A DNA stretch of 64,000 nt from contig NC_061785.1 of the NCBI RefSeq assembly GCF_022458985.1, positions 6,004,204-6,068,203 of the forward strand, written 5' to 3'. The notes under the pieces were generated by a model. That model did no database searches. It was not told the origin of the DNA and worked only from the letters and a program-made list of their open reading frames with translations. The stretch is from Mugil cephalus. Taxonomy: Eukaryota; Chordata; Actinopteri; Mugiliformes; Mugilidae. Position 1 is the first letter of the stretch, and each line of letters starts with the position of its first letter. Shown here piece after piece: positions 23,386 to 35,560 of the stretch. The position numbers and the translations under genes are program-made.

Positions 23386-26300
23386 TTTTCATGACTAAGG
23401 ATGGACTATTTTACTGTGATGATGAGTAAATATTGTAGAATAATCACACACTAGTAGTAAAACAGGTTTACATGGTCCCGTGTTTGCACTGCCTGCTGAT
23501 GTGAAATCCCAATAAATAAATAAATAAACCAGTAAATAAATAAATGTTGCCAAAAATGAAAGAAAATTAAGAAACAGGGACAATTATGGTTTTGTTTATT
23601 TTGTCATATTTATTCATATTTAAATTGTAATGTCAATAGCAGCGTGACTGCTACTGTAACAATTATAGTCTGCACGCAACATTATTTTCTCATTCATAAA
23701 AAGCTAAAATTTGGTACATTTTCTGGGACAACTTTAGCTGCGGGACAGGTCAGCCAAAAAGGAGACTGTCCCCAGAAATCCAGCATTTCCTTTGGTTGAT
23801 GGCTGCCCCTTCTCCACCCAGCCCGTGTTGCACCGACATGTTTCTTCTGCAGCCCAGAGCGGACAGACCAAACACTAAAAGTCTAGAGAGTCGAAAAAAG
23901 GCTGCCAGGGCGCACAATTCAAGAGTCAATTACCTAAAGTAAGATGTTTACAATAAAATGTACTTAGCGCCAAAGGCCTTGGAGGGAGATTTCAATCTCT
24001 CAGTTTCTGCCTCTGTCATATCCCAATGGAGGCGAATGCAATTTTATTTAGGGCTGTTTGAACAACTCATGCAATAACGTCTCTTTTTCGCTTCATAACT
24101 GAGACACTGCTTTAAGAGAAAGTTGTTTCTGTTAAAAACAAAATTCCTTTCTCTTTACTGGAATGAAACCAGATTATTATTTACAAAAACAACCAGGTCA
24201 GCGGTCAAGCCTGTGAACCCCGGCCAACGAACACCTTCTCCCTCACGAGCTGAATGTATTCTTAGTTTCGACACCTAATTCAGATCCAAACAGCCTCTAA
24301 CTCTCCTCGCCAATGGACAAACAATGGGGTCCTCTTCGCTAATGGTCCCTGGGGCTTCGCCACTATCTATTGATCGGCTGTCACCCAATTTCTCTGTGAC
24401 TTATGCCCTGCTTAATTCCCATTACTGTGCACACTGAAGCCTTATCAGGGAGAACAATGGGCTTGTTGTCATTGAGGGCAAAAATATGAGCAGGCCTGTG
24501 ACAGTGTGTGCGCAAACTCATGACTTCAACCGCCCGAGCCCTCCCGGTGACCTCTGCGCTCGTGTAGGCCGGTTTGAAGCCCGACAAGTCAGAATACTAA
24601 ACCCCGGTCCGGGGCGTTTTGCAGATGAATCAGAAAATTGGATCTCCCTCGTTTCATAAAAACGAGACCCCAAAAAAACAGAGGGGCCGGCTCCTCAGCC
24701 ATAAAACTGTCGCCGTGATATGTCTCCGGCGATGATGATCCTCAGTTCCTCCGAGCCCCCTCTCTCTCCGGCTCCTCCACTCGCAAGCTGCTATCTCTTC
24801 CTTTCAATTATATGTTTCTCTGCTCTTTTAGACAAAGAGTAATAAAGCTATAAATCGTGTATCTGGCAGAAGGTATGGACATTCTGTCTCTGAACTGCTG
24901 TTGAAACTGCCATAAACCACCCACAAAGTCAAAGATAAGGATTTACAGTTATTTAACATCATCGTTGTCCCCTAAATCACACTGATAAGAGAATGAAGTG
25001 ATGGCTATAGGTTCTTTGTCCTCTAGCTATTGATTTTTTTTTTTTTTTTTTTTTAACCAGGAGAACCAGTCGAATGTTTTTATTGAGCATCCTATTTGCT
25101 TTGAGCTTAAGAGTGAAAATGGAGCTATTTGGTTTGCTTTATTGAACCATAGAATCCTCACTGAATTCATTTATCTAATAACTAAGCCCCCTTCTTGTTT
25201 AATTTCCTTCCAGAGTGGATATTTTGTCCTCAGATTGTATTGTAGAGGACAGTACAATCTTTATGCCAACTGTTTTATGATATTCTACAATTACTGTGCC
25301 TCATCTTTTGCCTCCCTAGACACATGACGTCCAGGAAGGCATCTATCTATAACAGTAATTGGTATTAATAATATCAAATTACAGCAAGTAATCCACTTCT
25401 TAAAGCGCCCCTTGTTTCGCCGAACACGGAGTATATGTCCCTCTCAGCGCGTAATGGCCCAGTTTGAACAAAGACGTGTTTAGCTTAGCGGAAGTTAGTC
25501 ACTCATTTCAGCATGAAAACACTTATGTCAGTGCCTCCGAGACGGAAAAGCTGCAGCCGTTCACATTTAATGATTCAGTTGCTGTTTGGCTTCAAGTTCA
25601 CGACCCTGGAGCGACGATAAATGTCAAGCGCAACAATGTCCCGCTAACTAGACGTGCCACTGCCAGCCAATCATCTTATTACTGACTGTGGAAAGCTGTA
25701 ATGTGACTCTGAACGTTGCGTTACAGTGTGTTTATCTGCGTAACCATGTGGGCCCTGTTATTCTGTCGGATTCAGTCTCGTTCCTTTTGCTCGGAGCGTC
25801 GTGAGTTTCTACCCCAGATCACACGACAGGCGTTTGGGCAGTTCTCTCACTATGCGTCGATACTTTTACTAATCATGGAAACAGCCGGTTGTAGGATAAG
25901 CTGCAAGTTTTTTTATTTAATTGTTTGTCTGATGTGTTTCTGCAGATCTGTCCAGTGGAGTGTTGTACTGTACGTTGCACAGACTGAAAGGCTCAAGACA
26001 AATTTGCGGCTTTATATATGAAGATAAACATAAAATTGACGTGAAATTGTTGATGTTTATGCATAACAGCATTTGCGCTGCTACCAGCATCTCAACAGTT
26101 TGTCAAGCGCTTTTAAATATTTATCTTGACTTGACGGTCGGCTGTTTGCCAATGTCTGACTCTGACCACATGATCATCTGTGGTCCTAGTGTTAGCGGTG
26201 TGTCGCTCACCAGAGCCACTAGTCTTAACTTCTTGGAAGCTCTTCAGCTGATTCAGAGACTTTTTTTCTCATTCCAATTGAAGGTTTCAGGTCAGTTGTT

Positions 26301-27463
26301 TACATGTGAGGTGATCTGTTCCGATCTGGTGTTTACATGTACCACTATATTTAATCGGAACAGCTGTTTTACAGTCGTGACATGTGCAGATGGAGGTCTC
26401 TCGTGTAATCACCATAGTAGTTGCGATTGCTTTTACACTTTTGTTAGCGGGGGAATTGAACGTTTCACACAAGAAAATAACAAATATCATTTTAAAGAAT
26501 CACTGAAAAAGCAGCAACTGATCTGTGCTAATGTAAATGTAAATGGTTTTATGAAATCCAAATTATAAATTTAACATACTGGAATCACATCTAATGTAAA
26601 TAAATGTATAACCGACCATCTGACCATTTATGAATTATGCTAAGAACCACATTCTGGCGTTACTGCTAACTGGAACTAGGTCCTGTGCTATACTTGTTGT
26701 AAAGTTGTGTGTAAAGATAATTGCGTTGGGTGTGGACTCCAGGAAGAATGGCCTCAGCCAAAGCTAATGGAGAAATAATACATTTGCTAAAGTCAAATAT
26801 TGAAAATCAAAGATTTTTGAAGGCATTGGGGTTGGTTGGATCATTCAGCTGGTTGGATCCTTCAGCTGCTGAAGAGAGTGAAGCATTTCTGATGAAAATA
26901 AAATGGAAAGACACGTCAAATCCACTGTTAGGGAGTGGGAACCGAGCAGCGGTACCACTACGAGTAGACGAAGAGGTAGAGCCGGTGGTTTGGGGAAAAG
27001 AAGCTGACTGAAATAGTCATGAAAAATCTGATGCGCACCGATATTTTTCACCACACTGCAGCTGTCAAGCTGTAAGTTTGATTTGTTGTTGTTATAGACA
27101 TATTGTTCAGAAATAAAACTCGTGAACTGATGCTCCTGCATCGCTGTCCATTTCCGTCAAGATAGAACAGAATCTGACTTTGTTCTGATTCACCATGACT
27201 TTAGATCGGTTTGGGAAAAGGAACATCCTACCCCTGTGAAACCGAATGAAACTGGGCCTGTTTTTTCCCAATGAGATGTTCATATGGAGCATTTTTATTC
27301 GCTTTGGCCTTCTAATCAGAATACTTGGCTCTATGTAAACCCAGCTAGTGGGAGGTAGCACTCTGTTTGGCTGTCGAGTGCACGGGATGGGAAACCGATG
27401 TGAGAACAGAAAAGCACACAGAATGCTATTTTTTATTTTAAACTTGTTTCGCATTTGTTCATC

Positions 27464-27545
27464 TACAGTAACAGTCAAAAGTTTGGGCACACGTTTCCAT
27501 TGAATTGAATGAGACACCGTGCCCAAACGTTTGACTGGTAGTGTA
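27464..27545. mobile_element. Tc1-type hairpin MITE
   Basis: An 82-bp near-perfect palindrome. The left arm TACAGTAACAGTCAAAAGTT then TGGGCAC pairs with the right arm GTGCCCAAACGTTTGACTGG then TAGTGTA. CAGTCAAAAGTTTGG is the start of a well-known teleost Tc1/mariner terminal repeat. The two termini are almost back to back, bounded by TA. It is a solo-hairpin deletion derivative with no transposase. Confidence 0.75.
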
Positions 27546-28363
27546 ACATGAACATTCAGTACTGAAATATTTTCACAACAAAATGTTATTCTGTTGATGT
27601 ACAATACAAATAGAATGATGGACTGACTGAGAAACTGTACAGAGGTCAGTAGTTAGCCTTCCAATTCATATCGACTGAAGAAAGGGTATAAAAATGAGTG
27701 GGAGTGTTGGACTATGCAACCCTGGCTGACTCCATGCAGTGCAAGTCATTAAAGTAAAGTATGTGACCCTACATATATTGGATTTTACTGCGCCATAAGG
27801 ACATAAGGACAAGAAATCATGCGTACTGTGCATGAATTAAAAGTATTTGAAACAACTCTTCAAGGTATTTTAAATGTATAACCACCAAGTTGTAGTTGGA
27901 TCACCAGCCTGCACAGAAAAATGTAGAATTCAGACTTAGCAGTGAAATGAAATGATACAGCGTTTTCCTTCTGAGCCCCAAAAAACAAAACTCATATAAA
28001 GCATGGAATCATAGTAAGGGAATGACGGCGGAAACCCATACAGCGCTATGTGCAATCTAAGTCCAGACTGTTTATTTGGAAAAATCAAAATAACCATCAA
28101 AATGCATCAACTAAAGCCAAAAGCTTCATTCAGGCTTTGCCCCATTTGTTTCTGTTTGTTTTCTCATTAACTCATAAGAGATTCTTCTCAACAATCTCAG
28201 CCTCCAACAGATGTTAAATTACATTATTTACACAGTATTTGATGGATGTGTATCACAAAGCAATGTACTGTGATACTACTATCAATTACCCTTGACAAAA
28301 CTCTTAACTTCATTGACTTCCGCTGAAAGTAAATACACCATCATATTTAGAGACGTTTGTTTG

Positions 28364-28424
28364 TGTATATATCTATATATCTATATCTATCTATCTATAT
28401 ATATATACACATGTATATATAAAG
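28364..28424. repeat. TATC/TA microsatellite
   Basis: Runs of ATATCT and TATC units pass into (TA)n, ending near ACACATGTATATAT. Simple-sequence repeat, likely polymorphic. Confidence 0.85.
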
Positions 28425-28989
28425 AAATCTGCTCTGACTCAGCCATCTCTGTGATGGGAGTTATTTATGATAGTTTAGATCTGCTGGGTGGGATGACTTC
28501 TCTCTGTCATGGTGCTGCCATATATCGCCTGCAGAAAAAGCTAACAGAACACTTCCCTATGTATAGCTCAGTGGGGTTTTATTTTGGCAGAGGGTCATTA
28601 CATTTTGTACACAGACCTCCCAGTCAGTCGGCCTTAGTATAGTATCCGGAATGGTTAACAGGTGGTGAGATGGTGACAGCGCTCACAATAAATCTTGCGC
28701 TGGCAGTTAAATGTGCTTCTTTGAAACAGCTGTCAGATAGAAGAGACAATTTGAAAACTTTACGCTATGGTCGGACAAGTATGTGAAGAAGGTTGTGACT
28801 GTTGGTAGCACTGTAGCACAATGACTTCATAAGTGAGTCCCTTAGTTTGAATTTTTTTTGCAGGTAATGACACACGAGCACACATTAAATTTTTTTTTGT
28901 TATAAGTGTTTTGAAACAGAATATATGCATGCAAGTTAGTAATAGTAAGACTAAAAAGCCAAGCGTGACCAGCTACGCTATGTTGACAC

Positions 28990-29085
28990 AGTGGTTGACT
29001 TCATCTTTTTAAAATCTTGATTGTGTTTTTAGTATTTCTTTTACCAATTAATGTCCCTTGAGGATCATTAAAATCTGTCTAAGCT
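28990..29085 (+). mobile_element. LINE 3'-tail-like fragment
   Basis: AATGTCCCTTGAGGATCATT AAAATCTGTCTAAG resembles the end of teleost non-LTR elements (CCCTTGTGGGATCAATAAAG type). Short and degenerate. Confidence 0.3.
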
Positions 29086-29464
29086 AAGTCCGTAGGGGTT
29101 GAATAGTCACTGCTGGGCCTTGTCAACTAGTCACTGATCACGTGACAATAACAACATGGACGCCTCCTAGAAGACAGATGAGGAGTCCAATGGGTCATTG
29201 CAGCAAACTAGCAGCAGTTAATCAACTATTTGTTGGAGAATTTTATTGTCAAAGTTACTAGAAATACCACATTTTTTAACCCGGCTGCACTATCCCATCT
29301 TCTAGCACACTGTGGAGTACTATTGAATAAATGAATGAATGAATGTGAGTTAATGAAAGTAATTTATTTCAGTCAGCATCAGAAATCTTCACACTATCGC
29401 AAACATATACAAAAGTTAATACATAAATAAAGATCGAATTGCTGATCGAAAAGTGTTTCATGAT

Positions 29465-29580
29465 ACATATATATGTACGTATATACATACAGACATCTGC
29501 ATAGACATACATACACATATACAATACCCACATACACATGTGTATGTACCTGCATGCATACATACATACATATATGAATA
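29465..29580. repeat. TACA/TA-rich microsatellite block
   Basis: Repeated ATACATAC, TATATATG and ACACATAC units over about 115 bp. The open frames through it on both strands are repeat artefacts with M, Y and C-rich translations. Confidence 0.85.
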
Positions 29581-31219
29581 TGCATAAGAACCAACAAACA
29601 GAAATCTGTGCATTCATAATGTGTCTACTCATCAATCTAAAAGGATTTTCTTACAATTTTCTATACTTTTCAAATATGTTTTTTTTTCTTTTGTTAAATA
29701 CTATTGATGGTGCTGAGTTGCAGCCTGTTTTTATACAGTCTATACACATCTGCAGCTCACAGCTGCTCATGAGCCGTCTGTTCTCAGCATATGTATCCAG
29801 GTCTAGAATATAGATTTCATTGTTGCAAAGCACGACTTTTTACTGGGTTTGTATGAGTGACGTCATCAGAGACTAGTCTGTGTTGACTTGACTTTCACCA
29901 CATAACAACTTGTGCAACCCTTAGTGCATTGTGCCCATCATGTAGTGACAAGTGACTTAATATGGCCGACTTCCAATTTAAAAAGAATTGCAGCTTGCAG
30001 GTACAGTTTTGAATTATGTCACGATCTTAATCCCATACTTTCTTTACTTTTTTACCTTTGCTGTAAAAGTTATTGTAAATATTCACACAAAAGTATATAC
30101 ACACAGCCTACATCCATTAATAATGCTGACCTAGGGCAATTCATTTATTGGAGCTCACACTCCTGGTGTGGGGTGACCACACAAAATGTCCCTATTTGAG
30201 ATAAAAAATTGACCAATGACGGTGCTCTCCCTCATTAGTGATCTGTGGGAACAAAAGATTCAGAGCGGAGGACTCTAAATGCCACATAAATACAGTCGAG
30301 CGGGAATTATGCTCAAATGTAAAACTCCCAAACAAACGAGATTGGAGAACCCTCAAGGGTATCTTCTAAACTTTGCTGTTGTCATCAGTCAGGAATATTA
30401 CCACGCGAGTCTACGCAGGACTTGGACAAACTGCTTCTTTAAGCATTTCACCGGGAGGCATAAAAGTGTATTTATGGTCACCGAGGGCAGGTATAAAGGA
30501 AGATTGGCAAACATGAAAATCAAGCTCTCTCCCGGGTGCCATCGAGCCGTGCTCAGCTGTGTTAAATCATAGATGGAAAGAACAACAGTCTGGTGGCACA
30601 ACAGTCCAGTCTGACAAAGCACCGCCTTGGGCCCGTGCTTTACATTCTCTTCAAAGCCAGTTATTGCAGTCGGTGTTTTGTCTTCATACCTGTTTTCAAC
30701 TCTGTAATGAACTTCATCTGTCTTACTGTGCACATCAATGAAGTGCTCTGGCTTAAACTCACAATTTAATGCATATTGCACAATGCTAAGATTTAAGGCT
30801 GCACAAGATCCTGTTTCTGCACTTAGCTGATGTGGGATTGATTTCTTTTATGAATATATGAATCACTGGGGTCATTACCGAGCTGGACTCTTTCATTAAA
30901 TTGAGCTATGCCTCCTGCCTCTGCACAAGGGTTTCCAAGAACCCTCCGCCTAAGAATATACTGTACCTCCATGGGCTTTGAAAACAGCAGCATGTAAAGT
31001 ATAGCTTCATTTATCCCACGAATGCAGAACATTGATCCTCTGTGGAGAAAATACGTGACAACACACTCGCGGAGGCTTTTAATAATTCAGACGTACTGAA
31101 AGGATGTTAAATATACTTCTAAGCAGAGAAGCAAAACCTTCTGATGTAAAGCAGTGTGTCAAAAGTAGAAGATTATAAATGTAATGATACACCTGTGTAC
31201 TACGTAAAAGCGAGTGCAC

Positions 31220-31830
31220 CTTAATGTTTTCCCAAAAACCCTTTTTAATTGGGAGGCTCGCTGCAAGTCGCTCTCACTAAAATATTCCTCACGCACACGT
31301 GGGCAATATTGACTTTTCAAATAAAAAGACATTAATGCAGATAACAGCCATTTTGAATCCTCATTAGTCACCAGTAATCTGGAAACACGGGCGATGTATG
31401 AAGAGCGGTGTTCGCGGCCAGTCATTAAAGGAGAAATAAAAGACAAAATAAATCCAATCCTGGAACGCCCGCGATTAATCACGTTGGCCACTGCTGGCTG
31501 GCTGCTTAACAGTTTTATTGAGTCATTTATGCTGGTTTCCCTGATAATCCATTTATTCTGAATAATGGCTCCCTTCGTGGACAAAGTGCTGCGTTCAGGT
31601 GATACCGCTGCAGCCTGTATTTTCTTACCCCCTTTGTCCGAGACAAACGTATATTAAACAATTGCATGTCTGACAAAAGAGTCGCGCATTTCCTTTAATG
31701 AAAGCGTTAATTAAGTATATTTTCAATTAATTCTCAAGGGGCCCACAAAACGAGATATTATCGTGAATAATTTACTGCAGAGTATCTAATTACAACAAGT
31801 GTAATGCAATTTTCACAGCAGGGAGTGGGG
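31220..31830. promoter_or_regulatory. Candidate conserved non-coding element (znf503 domain)
   Basis: A 600-bp stretch without recognisable repeats has balanced composition and clustered homeodomain-like cores: CGATTAATCACG, TGATAATCCATTTATT, TTAATTAAGT and TTCAATTAATTC. Minus-strand open frames lack any known protein pattern. Conservation itself cannot be seen from one sequence; the call is by texture and location. Confidence 0.35.
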
Positions 31831-32261
31831 ATTTACGAAACAAAGAGGAGAAGCGCACGGAGAAAAGGTTTACTGGCGTCCCAGAAATAGCACCGGGCTG
31901 CGCAACGTCATGTGATGCCAGACAGCGGAGCGATAAGCAGTGATTAAGATGTTCCAGTGTTGAACACAAGGGATGATCACATGCAGTCGCCGTGGAACTT
32001 AATCCCTGTGTCCAGACTCTAGAAGTGGCTCCTTCAGTCGTTCATCTGCACCTCTGGGAGCTGACAAGACCCCTGAGATATAAACGCCCGCGACCCCACG
32101 TAACCCCAAACCATGAGCCCGAGAAGCTCCTGGTCAGTGTCCACGCACACCGACTTCCACAAGGAAGCAGTTCAGACGCATTTATGAAGATATAATGTCA
32201 CATCCGATTGAAGACTGGTTTAGTAAATGACTATAGATGCTGCTTGTAGCCACAACATGTA

Positions 32262-32460
32262 TTTTTCTTTTGTTTTATTTAACCAGGAAGTCCCATTGAG
32301 ACTGGAAATCTCTTTTACAGGAGAGACCTGGCCAAGGTTCCAGCCTTACAAAATCAAAAGCGATATAAAACGGGTACATGACACATAAATGAGCAATATA
32401 ACAGTAAAACATTAAAACAATAAAGTGACAGCTGCTCAAGGACAATGGCCTTTCATGACA
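32262..32460 (-). mobile_element. Common teleost interspersed repeat remnant
   Basis: TTTATTTAACCAGGAAGTCC followed by CATTGAGACTGGAAATCTCT and TTTACAGGAGAGACCTGGCC matches a motif seen over and over in fish genomes (TTAACCAGGTAAGTCCCATT and onward). The class is uncertain to me; I regard it as a retroelement or SINE-like tail. Confidence 0.5.
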
Positions 32461-33074
32461 CACAATGACATTCCTCCTCTAACGCATTCTTTATGACACC
32501 CTTAACCTGACCTAACTTAACCCTAACCATTAAAGGATACGAGTGTTTTTAATCTTAGATCTGTCAAAAACATTCAAAAGCAACCACTTGGAGGTTTGGA
32601 GATAGATTCTAACTAGTAGTTAAATATATATATATATATAACATCAAAAGAAGGCTATGAATTAGTATGCGATATGGATGTGGATATTGACATGTAGGTT
32701 TTGAGTGTAGCTTCCCATCATGCAATGCTCCAAAGAATATAGAAGAAGATATATGACAAATATTAACTGATAAATATTAAAACTTACTGAGGATTTCTAA
32801 AGCAAAGCAAAACAAAGGCAATTAGACTTATTGGGGTTATCTTGGCCTGAAGAGCCGGAGAAGCCACCTACATATACCTTTATACTCAATAATCAAAATA
32901 TACCGTGTCCTGGATGACTGGGAATCTTCAACTTATCAGTGATGGTGGTGAAACCTCTCGAAATATATCAGAGAACATATAAGTGAATTACCCGTAAGTA
33001 CAAAAAGGAAAGATATAGTTTATATAAACATTTTCCTTGTATCAATTTATCAAAACATCACTTTTCATCAAAAT

Positions 33075-33235
33075 TCAATAGATTAGATATACTTTATTGA
33101 TTGAATAGTTGTTACAGCAACACAATACAAAAAAATATAACAAATGAATGTTTGCAACAAAGAATAAATATACGTACCATTTTATATGCAGTCAGAATTA
33201 CATATGAATGTAGTAAGTCTGTGAATATACAGTGT
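33075..33235 (-). mobile_element. LINE 3'-end fragment, minus orientation
   Basis: ATTAGATATACTTTATTGAT TGAATAGTTGTTACAGCAAC is the reverse complement of a typical teleost LINE tail (GTTGCTGTAACA, then TCAATAAAGTATATCTAAT). It is truncated and non-coding. Confidence 0.45.
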
Positions 33236-34163
33236 AAATAGAGACGCTGTGTTACTTTTATTGTCTAATATGAAACTGGAACAGATTTGTCCTTCCTCTA
33301 GAAAGAGGAATAACACATATGAATAATTTAGCTTTTCTTCCCTTAAATCATTTATTTCGATAGTCTTTAGGTACTTTACTGAAATAAAAGTTGTACACCT
33401 TCAGAAAGAAGAGCCGATGTGTGGTCCTAGTTTCACTACTATTTAGTACACATCTAGTCTGATTTACCACTTTTCTCGTGTCTTACATGGATTGTATTTT
33501 CCCACAATGCAATGCAAAAGTAGAAGCTGCTCATATTTGGAAAAAATGCAAACTTATTATAAATGGTGGGAGAATATCTCTTAGTCAACATGTTGTGTTT
33601 TTCTTTTCTTTCATCCACAAAAATAAGGTTATGTAAAACACAAACATTACTTTTTGAATCAGTCCGCTTTTAGTGTTCAGAATGAAACTAAAAGATGAAT
33701 GAGTACAGATTTGTCACCAGAATGTTAAATAAGTTGAGGCATACACATACACAAATAAGTTTTCTTAGCTTTAATTATTTGTTTGTGGTCTCTAGGTACA
33801 TTACAGAAAGACTAATGTCACATCTTAAAAAAAAAAAAAAGGACAAATGATTTCTGTTCAGTGTTTAGGGGGGAAAATTATGCTCCTGCTGACAATGATT
33901 TATTCACAAGTAATCTCTAAGAGTGCTGAACACACTCACTTCAGCAACAACTGCTCATCAGCAAAGATGGTGCCAAGCAACTCCCTAAAGTTGTAGTTGT
34001 GGTTACAGAAAAAAGGGTCTTAAATGTTTTAATGTGTTCATGTGCAGATATGCATCCTCCTCGAATTCCCCTGGGGGAGCTGATTTATCTCTTATCTCAC
34101 ATACCCACATGTTCCCCACTTTTTAAAGCAGCATATTATATGAGGGACGATTCTTCTGGTTTG

Positions 34164-34189
34164 AAAAAAAAAAAAAAAAAAAAAAAAAA
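34164..34189. repeat. Poly(A) tract, 26 bases
   Basis: An uninterrupted run of A. Similar tracts occur at 37919-37939 (T), 38041-38065 (T), 40119-40140 (T) and 44231-44255 (A). Possible retroelement tails or slippage expansions. Confidence 0.9.
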
Positions 34190-35214
34190 TTCCCAGCTGT
34201 TAGCTTTGCGAGCCAAACGTGAATGGTCCGTTTCCGCTCGCCATTAGTCGATGCGCGCTTGTATATTCAGTAATGAAGATTTTGAGCGTTCTCTGCGGCG
34301 TCCCCGGAGACTTTTCTCACAAGGTCTTTACTGAAAGCCCGGAGCCTATCGAGTATCTTACGCAGCACTAGTCCTAGCACCTGACGACATGGTTCTGCAG
34401 GGAGTTACTGCTGTCACAATAAATCAGGAGCAGACAGGATACAGTATAATCACGCCGGTGTCCCATTTCCCTCTGCTGCTGCCGAACACTTAGGCAAAAT
34501 GTGCGCTGCATGCTGCACCACCAGCTTCGGTGCATGATGCCATAGCCGCGGTGCTTGATGGTTGACTTGAGAGGAATAATCCATGGGAGATAACATACAG
34601 AGAACTCTGGATGGTTTATGTTGCAAGTCTTTTATTGTGCACAATGATGTACTATGCTGCCAGTAGCTCCATTTATCCTTAAACCTCCCTTGCTTTGATA
34701 GTAGATGGAATAAATGGGATGTCTTTGAGGGAAAATAAGCCTGGAGGGTCTGTTTTGTATCTCGACATGTAGCCCATACCTTAGAACCAAGGCGTTAAAG
34801 CCTTGTGACGGTGTTTGAAAACAAACCATTCTAGTCTGAAAAAAGCCCATACTTCAAAACCAAAGTAAACTGAGATGCCTGAACCATCGGAACGTGTTGT
34901 GTTGTACTTTCGACTCTCCTTCCTTTCGTAAAGATGAATCATGATATCTAATTCTCGCAAATTACCCAAACATTATGTAGTTCTCTCATTTCCAGCACTG
35001 TTTAAACTGTGTCTGGAGTATTGGCTGTCACTTCACGTTGCCAACACTCCTTTCACTCTGGCAGCTCATTGTCTTTTGATGGGCCATAAAAGGCTCGGTT
35101 TGATGGATGATAACTCGGGGCGTCTCTCTTTGTTGTGGGATGTGACGACTGAGCGCATGTGAGATGTGAGGAGAAGATGCGGCGTGAATGGGAGATGTCA
35201 CCGATGTCTTGGGC

Positions 35215-35560
35215 TGACACCGAGGCCGTAAGCTCCGAGCTTTGATCTCGGCGAATGACTGCAAAGCAAACACAAATAAAAGATTCCAGTGTGTGTTACA
35301 GTTTCCACAGAGAAAGTTGGACTGGCTTTTCCTCACATGGCTTCGCGAGAGGTTCCTCCGTGATTGGCAACCCGCTTTACCTGATCGGGCCTCTGTGGCA
35401 ATTTACGGGCTGACAAATTGGAAAAGGGTGTTTCTAGGAAAGGCAGAGTGTGTCCTGGCTTCTACCTGTATGCAAAGCGTGATTTATCAAGAGGGAAGAC
35501 GGCTCATGTCATTGCCTTCTGATCCAGTCCAATAAATATTGTGTGTTCTATAGGGCCCCC
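35215..35560. promoter_or_regulatory. Candidate conserved non-coding element (znf503 domain)
   Basis: A repeat-free block has sites such as GCAAAGCAAACACAAATAAA (forkhead-like), TGATCCAGTCCAATAAATAT and ATGCAAAG-type octamer-like cores. The open frames crossing it have no recognisable product. Inferred from composition and position only. Confidence 0.28.

Noticed and set aside
25960..26568. 202-aa plus-strand open frame
   Set aside because: No domain, no repeat pattern and no splice or promoter context; translation is cysteine/serine-rich in a way common for AT-rich non-coding DNA.
27107..27604. 165-aa minus-strand open frame
   Set aside because: It runs through the Tc1 hairpin and has no recognisable family; treated as chance.
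29394..29635. Two minus-strand frames rich in M, Y, V and C
   Set aside because: They translate the TACA/TA microsatellite.
32505..32535. CCTGACCTAACTTAACCCTAACC, telomere-like
   Set aside because: Only one or two TTAGGG-type units on the minus strand; too short for an interstitial telomeric array.
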